Shown here piece by piece: positions 1 to 5,997 of a DNA stretch of 6,195 nucleotides (position 1 is the stretch's first letter; each line of letters opens with the position of its first letter). This DNA comes from DATDOO01 sp035293245 (lineage in GTDB: Bacteria; Pseudomonadota; Gammaproteobacteria; Methylococcales; Methylococcaceae). The notes below the pieces were generated by a model. It was not told the DNA's origin. It did not search any database and saw nothing but the letters and a program-made list of their open reading frames with translations. Location of the stretch: the NCBI GenBank assembly GCA_035293245.1, contig DATDOO010000022.1:1-6195 (forward strand). The letters are read 5' to 3'. Both the position numbers and the translations under genes were made by a program.

Positions 1-875
1 ACCAGCAGCGAGGTGCTGAGGTTGGCGACCAGGCCACGGCCGCTGTCCAGTTCCGCGACCCGGAACGCCAATACCCGCGCCACCCGCAGCCCGCCCCACA
101 GGCTGCCGGCGACCATGGCTGCCGTCACCGTTCCCACGGCCCAGAACGTGGTCTCCGTCGGCGACAGGCCCAGGGCCGGCAACGCCAGGATGAGCAACGC
201 GGCGATCTTGGGCACGTCGTTCAGGCCGCGCGCAAAACTCACCGCAGCACTGCTCAGCCAGTGCAGGTTGCGCAACCAGGCAACGCGCATGCCCGGGCTG
301 GGCGCGTCCGCCGCGGCGCAGCGGAACGGATCGGCCTGCCATTCCGCCGGGGCGCAGCAACCCGGCCGCCAGGCCGGTACGCGCTCGGCCAGCCAGCGCA
401 CCGCCAACAGGAGCGCGCCGCACAAGACAATGGCCAGCAACGGGCTGGCCAACAGCGGCAGCAAGGCCTTGCCGGCTACCGCGCCGCCGTTCAACCCGTG
501 CAACCCGGCCTGCGACAACGCGGCGCCGCTGATGCCGCCCAGCAGTCCGTGAGTGGTGGACACGGGCAGGCCCCGGCGGGTGGCGATGCCCACCCAGCCG
601 AAAGCGCCGCACAGGGCGCCGGCAACGAAGGCCGCATCCGGCCGGAAGTCGGCGGCGAGATAACCGCGGGCAAAATTGGCCGCCAGCGCCGCTCCCCAGA
701 ACACCGCCGCGACCCCGCCCAGCAAGGTCCAGAACGCCCCCCACAGGATGGCGGATCTGGGTTGGGCCAGTCCGCTGCCGATGAGGGTAGATACACCCTT
801 GGAAACGTCGTTGGCGCCGTTGGCCCAGGCCAGCAGCAGTACCGGCAAGGCGACGATGCAAAACTCCGCGTTCAT
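1..875 (-). CDS. PiT-family inorganic phosphate transporter, 3' end beyond window
   Basis: Predicted inner-membrane symporter for inorganic phosphate, or a similar oxyanion such as arsenate. The 291 complete codons show both halves of the PiT inverted repeat. The first half has GANDVSKG at residues 20-27 and PVSTTHG at 104-110. The second has SFARGLNDVPK at 213-223. Long hydrophobic segments lie between them. The second signature has Arg216 where PiT proteins usually have His (SFxHGxND). The central hydrophilic loop, about residues 165-200, carries Cys173-Cys174 and Cys186, which is unusual for a transport loop. The start is set by an ATGA overlap with the VTT gene and a GGGAGAGGGG Shine-Dalgarno. 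The frame stays open through base 1, so the C-terminus is missing because of the window edge and not because of a lesion. Family assignment is firm. The substrate is inferred; arsenate or phosphate would fit the neighbours. Confidence 0.92.
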   Translation of the reverse strand, partial: MNAEFCIVALPVLLLAWANGANDVSKGVSTLIGSGLAQPRSAILWGAFWTLLGGVAAVFWGAALAANFARGYLAADFRPDAAFVAGALCGAFGWVGIATRRGLPVSTTHGLLGGISGAALSQAGLHGLNGGAVAGKALLPLLASPLLAIVLCGALLLAVRWLAERVPAWRPGCCAPAEWQADPFRCAAADAPSPGMRVAWLRNLHWLSSAAVSFARGLNDVPKIAALLILALPALGLSPTETTFWAVGTVTAAMVAGSLWGGLRVARVLAFRVAELDSGRGLVANLSTSLL

Positions 876-1591
876 GTCCCCTCTCCCGTCTGCGTAACAT
901 CCCGCCGGCCGAAAGTCCGCAGCAGCACCGGGAGCAAGGCCAACAAGCCCAGCAGGCCGAACGCGGCCAGCACCGGCGCGGACAGCAGCCCATCCAGCGA
1001 CTGCACCTCGCCCAGGGAACGCCCCAGGTTGGCGAACACGAAGCTGCCGGGCACGATGCCGACTGCGGTGGTCCACGCGTAGGTGAACAGCCCGACCGGC
1101 GCGAACGCCGCGGCCAGGTTCACCAGCCAGAACGGGAACAGCGGCACCAGCCGAACAAACAGCAAATAGCCGGCGGCATCCCGTTCAAAACCGGCCAGAA
1201 TTTTCGCTGCCGCCGGGTTCGTCTCCAGGCGCTGCCGCGCCGCGTCGGCGAACAAATAACGCGCCACGGCGAACACGGCAACCGCGCCGACACTGGCGGA
1301 CAGCACGATCAGCGCCGTGCCGAGCCAGCGGCCGAACAGAAAGCCGGTGATCAGGGACAGCAGCGCGGCGCCCGGCAAACTAAAGGCCACGGCCGTGGCG
1401 TAGAGCAAGCCCCAGAGAATGAAGAACGGCCCGAAATGATTTTGCGTGTAAGCCAGAAGCTGTTCGCGGTGGGCCTGGAAGTTTTCCAGGCTCAGCCAGT
1501 CGCCGCCGCCCAGCCACACGAACGCCACCGGAATGCCGAGAAACGCGGCCAGCAGCGCTCTGCGGATCAATATGCGTCTTGGAATAGTCAT
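872..1591 (-). CDS. TVP38/TMEM64 family (VTT domain) membrane protein
   Basis: A 239-residue integral membrane protein of the VTT/SNARE-associated (DedA-like) superfamily. Hydrophobic segments lie near residues 10-28, 53-84, 90-112, 140-165, 170-190 and 205-225. The VTT core shows a glycine-rich stretch ending in an Arg (Gly101 to Arg111) and the family motif RLVPLFPFWLVN at 147-158, followed by a Gly/Pro-containing segment near 178-182. The molecular role of bacterial members is uncertain; lipid scrambling or small-molecule transport has been proposed for the superfamily. The start overlaps the stop of the oxidoreductase gene as ATGA, with GGAGG six bases upstream, and the stop overlaps the PiT start the same way. 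VTT proteins are found next to, and in some bacteria fused with, MerA-like FAD oxidoreductases, so a shared function is likely. The same frame stays open far upstream through the oxidoreductase gene, but that part is not protein-like. Confidence 0.9.
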   Translation of the reverse strand: MTIPRRILIRRALLAAFLGIPVAFVWLGGGDWLSLENFQAHREQLLAYTQNHFGPFFILWGLLYATAVAFSLPGAALLSLITGFLFGRWLGTALIVLSASVGAVAVFAVARYLFADAARQRLETNPAAAKILAGFERDAAGYLLFVRLVPLFPFWLVNLAAAFAPVGLFTYAWTTAVGIVPGSFVFANLGRSLGEVQSLDGLLSAPVLAAFGLLGLLALLPVLLRTFGRRDVTQTGEGT

Positions 1592-3024
1592 CGCTCGCCT
1601 CCTCGCAGGCCGAACAGCCGCTGAATCCAGCGCCGCCGGCCCGGCGTCAGTTGGGTCTTCAAGTGTAGTTCGGCCACGCGGCGGTTGATTTGTGCCAGGG
1701 TGGGATAAATGTGGATGACGCCCGCCAGGTCGGACACCGTCATGCCCTTGGACAAGGCCAGCACGTATTCGTGGATCAGTTCGCCGGCGTGCGGCCCGCA
1801 CAAGGCAGCGCCCAGCAGCCTGCCGCGGGGCGAGACCACCACCTTGGCGCGGCCTTCCCTGTTGTCGTCGGTCACCGCCCGGTCGATTTGGGCGAAATCG
1901 AAGGCATACACTTCGTGCGGAATGCCGCCGCGCACGGCGTCCTCTTCCGACAGCCCGACACGGGCCAGTTCCGGATCGGTGAACGTGCACCAGGGCACGG
2001 CAACCGGATTGAAGCGCGCCGGCCAGTGGAACAGGGCGTTCTTGAGCACGATGCCGGCCTGGTACTCGGCCATGTGGGTGAAGAGATACGGTCCGGCCAC
2101 GTCGCCGCAGGCATGAATGCGCGGATTCGTGGTGCGCAGGCGCGCATCCAGCTTGAGATGGCCGTTTTCCAGTTCCACGCCGGCGGCTTCCAGACCCAGG
2201 CCTTCCAGATTGGGGTGGCGCCCGGCGGCGATGAGGAGATGGCTGCCTTCGAGTTGGCGTTCCGCTTCCCCGCACGTCTTGAGACGCAAACGCAGCGCGC
2301 CGGTGGCGCCTTCGACCGCGCGGATCGTTTGGCGGAAATGAAAGCGCACCCCTTCCGCTTCCAGCCGCCGCTGCACCACGCCGGCCAGGTCGCCATCCTC
2401 GCGCGGGAGAATGCCGGGGCCGGCTTCGACGAGGTCCACTTCGCTGCCCAGACGGCGGAAGGCTTGGGCCATTTCCACGCCGATGGGTCCCCCGCCGACG
2501 ACGAAGAGATGGGGCACCGGTTCGCGCAGGTCGAACAGGGTTTCGTTGGTCAGGTAGGGAATACGATCCAGCCCCGGAATAGGCGGCAGCGCGGCGCGGC
2601 TGCCAGTGGCCAGGACGAAGCGCCTGGCGGTGAGCGCCCTTCCCTCCAGCTCGAAGCGCTCCGGGCTGGTGAAACGGCCGGCGCCGAACAGCACCTCCAC
2701 CCCCAGTGCCCGGAAGCGCTCGGGGCTGTCGTTGGGTTCGATGGCTGCGATCACCGAACGGACCCGCTCCATCACGCGGGCCAGGTCGATGCCGGGAACG
2801 GCATTGTCCAGGCCCGCCCGCTCCGCCGTGCGCAAGGACTGGGCGACGGCGGCGGAATGCAGCAACGCCTTGCTGGGCACGCAGCCGTACCACAGGCAGT
2901 CGCCGCCCAATTTGTTTTTTTCCACCAGCGCCACCCTGGCGCCCAGCGCAGCCGCCCCGGCCGCCGCCACCAGGCCGGCCGCGCCGCCGCCGATTACGCA
3001 CAGGTCGTAGTCGGGTTTGTCCAT
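1588..3024 (-). CDS. MerA/Lpd-type FAD-dependent pyridine nucleotide-disulfide oxidoreductase
   Basis: A 478-residue class I flavoprotein disulfide reductase, probably cytoplasmic. In order it shows the FAD-binding GGGAAG at 12-17, the redox-active pair Cys43-x4-Cys48 in GGDCLWYGCVPSK, ATGS at 139-142, the NAD(P) motif GGGPIG at 177-182 with acidic Glu200 ending the next strand (favouring NADH), the second FAD motif CGD at 306-308, and a C-terminal dimerisation domain. The position of the Lpd catalytic His is Tyr440 (HIYPT) and that of its partner Glu is Gln445, so it should not be a true dihydrolipoamide dehydrogenase. A Tyr there recalls mercuric reductase, but the N-terminal metal-binding domain and the C-terminal Cys-Cys pair of MerA are absent. 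The start has GAGGAG nearby upstream and lies 22 bases after the DUF547 stop. It is probably often annotated 'mercuric reductase'. The true substrate is unknown; a link to the co-translated VTT protein is inferred. Confidence 0.93.
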   Translation of the reverse strand: MDKPDYDLCVIGGGAAGLVAAAGAAALGARVALVEKNKLGGDCLWYGCVPSKALLHSAAVAQSLRTAERAGLDNAVPGIDLARVMERVRSVIAAIEPNDSPERFRALGVEVLFGAGRFTSPERFELEGRALTARRFVLATGSRAALPPIPGLDRIPYLTNETLFDLREPVPHLFVVGGGPIGVEMAQAFRRLGSEVDLVEAGPGILPREDGDLAGVVQRRLEAEGVRFHFRQTIRAVEGATGALRLRLKTCGEAERQLEGSHLLIAAGRHPNLEGLGLEAAGVELENGHLKLDARLRTTNPRIHACGDVAGPYLFTHMAEYQAGIVLKNALFHWPARFNPVAVPWCTFTDPELARVGLSEEDAVRGGIPHEVYAFDFAQIDRAVTDDNREGRAKVVVSPRGRLLGAALCGPHAGELIHEYVLALSKGMTVSDLAGVIHIYPTLAQINRRVAELHLKTQLTPGRRRWIQRLFGLRGGER

Positions 3025-3046
3025 CTTCGTTTCTCCTCTGTGTTCG

Positions 3047-3832
3047 TTACCGGCCGTTCAGCGACCAGTCGTAAGGCAGATCGGCCCTGACCGGCAGACC
3101 CGCCGGCAGTGCCGCGTGGTATCGAGTCAAGAACACCGCGACGCCTCCCGCGGCTTCGAAGTCTCCACCGAACCAGTCGAAAATTTTCGACACCCGGATC
3201 GCACCGTCTTCCACGCGCAGGCCCTTGGCCGGATTGTCCAGGAATGCGGCGGCGGCCTCGGCGAGTTGCCGGTCCAGCTTCGCCGCCGCATAGGGCTCCC
3301 GGCGCAAATCCGGGCAGCTTTTGGATGCGCAGACGATGGCCATGTGGATGCGCGGTTCGCCCAATTGGCGCAAGCCGTCCTCGATCTCATCGAGGCTCAG
3401 CGGTTTGCCGCTCACTTGGCCCGCCGGGCGCTTCCACACCGGCCGCAACAGGCTCCCGGCGTCCTTGATGCTCTGCACCGGCCAATGCTCCAGCACGGTC
3501 TTGATGGCCAGGATGTTGTAGGCATTGATGTGGAAGGCCAGCCGTTCTTCCAGGGTCCTCAAGTTTTCCGCCGGAAAGACGGCGATCTGTTCGACGACGG
3601 GCGGGAATGCCGGATCGTGCCGCAACGTGGAATAATCCAGCCACATCAGTTCGATACCGGCTTCGCTGCGGCGGCTCAGATGGCGCTCCAGAAGCTGGCC
3701 GTAGGCCGACCAGTCGGGCTCCGCCGCCTGGGCGGCAACGGCGAGGCCGGCCCAGAAGAGGCCAATGGCTGCGAACGCATAGCGTCGTTTTCGCGGAACA
3801 AGGTGCTGCTTCGAAAATTCATGGCGGTTCAT
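3047..3832 (-). CDS. Exported DUF547 domain protein
   Basis: A 261-residue protein of unknown function. Residues 1-36 look like a Sec signal peptide: a basic RKRR stretch at 14-17, a hydrophobic core at about 19-33, and an AQA cleavage site at 34-36. Mature export to the periplasm is therefore predicted. The DUF547 domain spans about 85-225 with its hallmark strings: FHINAYN at 100-106, AIVCASKSCPDLRREPY at 165-181 (Cys168 and Cys173) and IFDWFGGDF at 217-225. The family is widespread and uncharacterised; the conserved Cys, His and Asn suggest a catalytic or thiol-based role, but that is inference. The start overlaps the previous stop as ATGA and has GGGAG seven bases upstream. A second ATG ten bases downstream is out of frame. 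Its place between a CMD-fold thiol protein and a disulfide oxidoreductase supports a redox theme. Confidence 0.9.
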   Translation of the reverse strand: MNRHEFSKQHLVPRKRRYAFAAIGLFWAGLAVAAQAAEPDWSAYGQLLERHLSRRSEAGIELMWLDYSTLRHDPAFPPVVEQIAVFPAENLRTLEERLAFHINAYNILAIKTVLEHWPVQSIKDAGSLLRPVWKRPAGQVSGKPLSLDEIEDGLRQLGEPRIHMAIVCASKSCPDLRREPYAAAKLDRQLAEAAAAFLDNPAKGLRVEDGAIRVSKIFDWFGGDFEAAGGVAVFLTRYHAALPAGLPVRADLPYDWSLNGR

Positions 3833-4353
3833 GCCTGGACTCCCAGGGCCGCGTTGAACTTGGCGGACAGGTTCTGGTGCGCGATCAGCGCCGCCAGCTC
3901 GACGATGGCATCGTCGCTGTAATGGCGCTTCAGGCGCGCCATCAATGCGGCATCCACCTTGCGGCCCGTGACGGTGATGGCCTCGGCGAAAAGCAGTGCG
4001 GCTTTCTCGGCGTCGCCGTATAGCGGCGAAGCGGCGAATTCGGCGAGTGCGAACAGCTTGTCTTGCGCCACGCCCAGTTCCAGGGCCCGGCTGCCGTTGA
4101 GGTCGATGCAGAACGGGCAGACGTCGATTTGCGAGATGCGGGTGCGGATCAGCGCGCGCAGTTTGGCGTCCAGGGGCGAGGCACGCCGTTCCAGAGCGCG
4201 CAGCATCCACAGGAAGCCGAGAAAGGCCGCCGGCACGCGGCCCCACAGGCGCACCGCCTCGGACAGTGCGCCGGATTTGCGGCGCAACAGAAACAGGAGC
4301 GGTCGCAGGTACCAGCGGTACGGATAGGAATCCGGCGTGTCGATGAAGCTCAT
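3829..4353 (-). CDS. AhpD-like / carboxymuconolactone decarboxylase family protein
   Basis: A 174-residue all-helical protein of the CMD/AhpD fold. The redox motif is Cys79-Pro-Phe-Cys82 followed by IDLN. AhpD peroxidases have ExxxCxxCxxxH; here Gln75 stands in for the Glu and Asn86 for the His that forms the proton relay. The CxxC could still do thiol-disulfide chemistry, but classic AhpD peroxidase activity is doubtful. The C-terminal helices (about 100-170), with AEAI and the HYSDDAIVELAALIAHQN segment, match the family pattern. Residues 1-60 are rich in aromatic and basic residues and include a hydrophobic stretch near 17-23 and 41-50, perhaps a membrane-facing surface. The start is an ATGA overlap with the transferase stop, with GAGGAA eight bases upstream. 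The longer open frame upstream is out-of-frame shadow. CMD-fold peroxidase-like proteins are known partners of rSAM/selenodomain clusters, which fits the neighbour. Confidence 0.9.
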   Translation of the reverse strand: MSFIDTPDSYPYRWYLRPLLFLLRRKSGALSEAVRLWGRVPAAFLGFLWMLRALERRASPLDAKLRALIRTRISQIDVCPFCIDLNGSRALELGVAQDKLFALAEFAASPLYGDAEKAALLFAEAITVTGRKVDAALMARLKRHYSDDAIVELAALIAHQNLSAKFNAALGVQA

Positions 4354-5015
4354 GGGGTAGATTCCTCGATAGTCAGGTCGTGCCAAAACCGGGGGCGTTC
4401 CCGACTCAGCTTCAAACAGTCTTCCGGCCGGTCCAGGTCGGGCAGTGGGTCCAGTTCGCTGAAACGGAAGTCCAGCTTTTCCAGGCGCGCGCGGGTCTGC
4501 GCCAGTACCCGATCGGTTCCCCAATCGATATCCCGAAACAGTTCGGGAGCCGCCCGCGCCAGTCCCAGCAACACGTAACCGCCGTCCTCGGCCGGGACGA
4601 TCACCGCTTCCCGTCCCCAGCGCAGTTCGTCCAGCACGCGACGAAAATGGGTCCACGCCAGGAGGGGGCAATCGGTGCCCAGAATCATTGCGTACCGAGC
4701 GCAAGCCAGAGATTCCGTCGCCGCGTGCAGCATCCTCTCGCCCAGGTCGGCGCCAAGCTGGGTACGGAGGACGATGCCGGATTCCGCAGCGAGGGCGGCG
4801 AAGAACGGGTGACCGGTATCCGGCGCGCACCACAGTTCCACCCGGCCGAGGCCCGTGGCCTGGGCGGTCGCGACCGTCCGTCGCGTCAAGCGCGCCTGCA
4901 GGCAGGCCGCGCCTTCGGCCCCCAACAGGGGGATGAGCCGGGTCTTGGCGATACCGGGCTCGGGAGCCTTGGCGAACACCAGCAGGCGCGCGCCTTCATC
5001 AGCAAGGGGTTTCAT
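4350..5015 (-). CDS. CofC-like transferase, DUF2064 (rSAM/selenodomain-associated transferase 1 family)
   Basis: A 221-residue GT-A/nucleotidyltransferase-fold protein, predicted soluble. It carries the N-terminal signature FAKAPEPGIAKTRL at 14-27 (Lys24, Thr25, Arg26 for nucleotide contact), the metal-binding-type GTDCPLL at 113-119, the family EDGGYVLLGL at 143-152, and DWGTDRV near 164-170. Length and motif order match the TIGR04282/DUF2064 group, named for its resemblance to CofC and its link to radical SAM/selenodomain (ArsS-type) loci. Donor and acceptor are unknown; a sugar or nucleotide transfer step is inferred. The chosen ATG has GGAAG six bases upstream and places the signature at the usual distance from the N-terminus. 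A longer form from 5078 would add 21 residues that overlap the HD-GYP gene and look non-coding. The stop overlaps the CMD start as ATGA. Confidence 0.92.
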   Translation of the reverse strand: MKPLADEGARLLVFAKAPEPGIAKTRLIPLLGAEGAACLQARLTRRTVATAQATGLGRVELWCAPDTGHPFFAALAAESGIVLRTQLGADLGERMLHAATESLACARYAMILGTDCPLLAWTHFRRVLDELRWGREAVIVPAEDGGYVLLGLARAAPELFRDIDWGTDRVLAQTRARLEKLDFRFSELDPLPDLDRPEDCLKLSRERPRFWHDLTIEESTP

Positions 5016-5046
5016 GGCTTTCTTCCAGCAGTTTGACGGTGGCCAT
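4999..5046 (-). CDS. Possible 15-codon leader peptide overlapping the transferase start
   Basis: ATG at 5046 opens a 15-codon frame, MATVKLLEESHETPC, ending in TGA at 5001-4999. It starts 18 bases after the HD-GYP stop. Its Shine-Dalgarno (GGAGG, eight bases away) is better than that of the transferase gene, whose start lies inside it in another frame. Translation of this frame would carry ribosomes 17 bases past the transferase ATG, which could couple or modulate its expression. No family is recognisable in so short a peptide. It could be chance, or the stub of an older gene start. Composition gives no clear attenuator pattern. Confidence 0.3.
   Translation of the reverse strand: MATVKLLEESHETPC
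5022..5026 (-). promoter_or_regulatory. Shine-Dalgarno (GGAAG) for the transferase gene
   Basis: GGAAG sits six bases before the ATG at 5015. It supports that start over the upstream in-frame ATG at 5078. The site lies inside the 15-codon leader frame, so ribosomes on the leader would cover it. Confidence 0.6.
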
Positions 5047-5054
5047 GGACGGCG

Positions 5055-5059
5055 CCTCC
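5055..5059 (-). promoter_or_regulatory. Strong Shine-Dalgarno (GGAGG) in the 49-base gap
   Basis: A consensus GGAGG lies eight bases before the ATG at 5046 and 39 bases before the transferase ATG at 5015. It is therefore ideally placed for the mini-ORF and too far away for the transferase. This is the main evidence that the mini-ORF may be translated. Confidence 0.5.
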
Positions 5060-5064
5060 GGTGG

Positions 5065-5997
5065 TTATCGATGGTCAATGAGTTGGTTCAGCCAGCGGCC
5101 GATGCGGGCGCGCCAGCCCGTGTCCTCCATTTCCCGGCCCAAGGGCAGGTCGGGAACGGCTTCCTCGATCAAGTGCCCGATCAGGTCGTGATCGATGTCC
5201 GGCTCCAGTTCCGCCGGGGTGCTCTTTTCTCCGGTCAGTTCAAGGCGCAAGCCGCCGTCGTCCTGCTCCAGCCGCAAACGATCGCCGCAGATGCGGCAAC
5301 AAATCGTCTCTCCCGTTTTTCGGTTGTGGGGCAGCGCCACCACCGGGCCGCAAAGAGGACACACGTACATGGGAATGCCTGCTTCGCTGTGGCCGATGAT
5401 GCCGTCGAGTTCGCCCGCGCGGCCCAGGGCGATGAAGCGCGCGCCGAAAGTCGGATCGAACTGGCTGCCCAGCCCGCGGAGGATTTGTTCCAGCGCCGCT
5501 TCCACCGGCATGCCCCGGCGGTAAGGGCGGCTGCTGGTCATGGCGTCGAAAGCGTCGGCGATCGCCACGATTCTTGCCTCGGCGGGTATCGATGCGCCGG
5601 CCGACCCGTTCGGGTAGCCGCGGCCGTCCATGCGCTCGTGATGGCCGCCGACGGCAGTGTCGATCAGCGGCGCCAGCGGGTGGCCGATCAACACCCGCAC
5701 GCCCACGTCCGGGTGAGTCTTGATGACGCCGTACTCCAAATCGGTGAGGGAGGCCGGCTTGTTCAGTATGGCGTCCGGAACCCCCACCTTGCCCAGGTCG
5801 TGAAGAAATCCGCCCAGCGCCACCGTAGCCGCATCCTTCCTGGAAAAGCCGGCCGCCAGCGCCAGCTTGGCGGCGTATTGGGATACCCGCCACAAGTGGC
5901 CGCCGGTGTATGGGTCGCGGGCTTCCACGATGAAGGCCATCGCGTACAGGGTGCGCAGCAGATCTTCGGCGGAAGCGGTTCGTGGGATGACAGCCAT
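5065..5997 (-). CDS. HD-GYP domain phosphodiesterase with C-terminal zinc-ribbon-like segment
   Basis: A 310-residue protein whose HD-GYP domain (about 8-190) predicts hydrolysis of cyclic di-GMP. The metal and active-site set looks complete: His34 in TGGHLWRV, His66-Asp67 with Lys70 in HDLGKVGVPD, His95, His119-His120, the GYP loop in DGRGYP at 124-129, and Asp148 in ADAFDAMTSSRPYR. From memory of the trinuclear-iron enzyme PmGH, its extra Glu ligand four residues before the first His is here Tyr30, so a two-metal centre is more likely. There is no receiver, PAS or membrane segment before the HD domain. After it, Cys213-x2-Cys216 and Cys234-x2-Cys237 form a zinc-ribbon-like or rubredoxin-like knuckle, followed by an acidic tail at about 245-290. 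The start has GGAGG eight bases upstream. It is the first clear gene of the run; whether it shares a transcript with the transferase 49 bases on is likely but unproven. Confidence 0.93.
   Translation of the reverse strand: MAVIPRTASAEDLLRTLYAMAFIVEARDPYTGGHLWRVSQYAAKLALAAGFSRKDAATVALGGFLHDLGKVGVPDAILNKPASLTDLEYGVIKTHPDVGVRVLIGHPLAPLIDTAVGGHHERMDGRGYPNGSAGASIPAEARIVAIADAFDAMTSSRPYRRGMPVEAALEQILRGLGSQFDPTFGARFIALGRAGELDGIIGHSEAGIPMYVCPLCGPVVALPHNRKTGETICCRICGDRLRLEQDDGGLRLELTGEKSTPAELEPDIDHDLIGHLIEEAVPDLPLGREMEDTGWRARIGRWLNQLIDHR

Larger units (their letters stand above)
1..5015 (-). other. Tightly packed six-gene operon segment
   Basis: Transferase, CMD-fold, DUF547, FAD oxidoreductase, VTT and PiT genes follow each other with ATGA overlaps at 4353-4350, 3832-3829, 1591-1588 and 875-872. 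The only gap is 22 bases, between DUF547 and the oxidoreductase. Each gene has its own Shine-Dalgarno inside the previous gene's end. No terminator or internal promoter is evident. Such packing supports co-transcription and translational coupling; the HD-GYP gene upstream probably belongs too. Confidence 0.85.

Noticed and set aside
1592..3001. VTT frame stays open about 470 codons upstream, giving an apparent 709-residue protein
   Set aside because: The upstream part is Arg/Gly/Pro-rich, lacks any motif, and overlays the oxidoreductase gene in another frame. It is a GC-rich artefact, not a natural fusion.
1588..3024. Naming this gene merA or lpdA
   Set aside because: The C-terminal cysteines and metal domain of MerA and the His/Glu diad of Lpd are all absent, so neither symbol is justified.
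1690..3090. Long plus-strand open frame of 466 codons antisense to the oxidoreductase
   Set aside because: His/Gln/Arg-rich with no recognisable domain, and fully covered by a strongly supported minus-strand gene. The same applies to the plus-strand frames at 261-1082, 3017-3922, 4380-5036 and 4855-6066.
5016..5078. Extended N-terminus of the transferase from ATG 5078
   Set aside because: It would overlap the HD-GYP end and add a basic, Trp/Pro-rich segment not typical of the family; ATG 5015 has its own Shine-Dalgarno.
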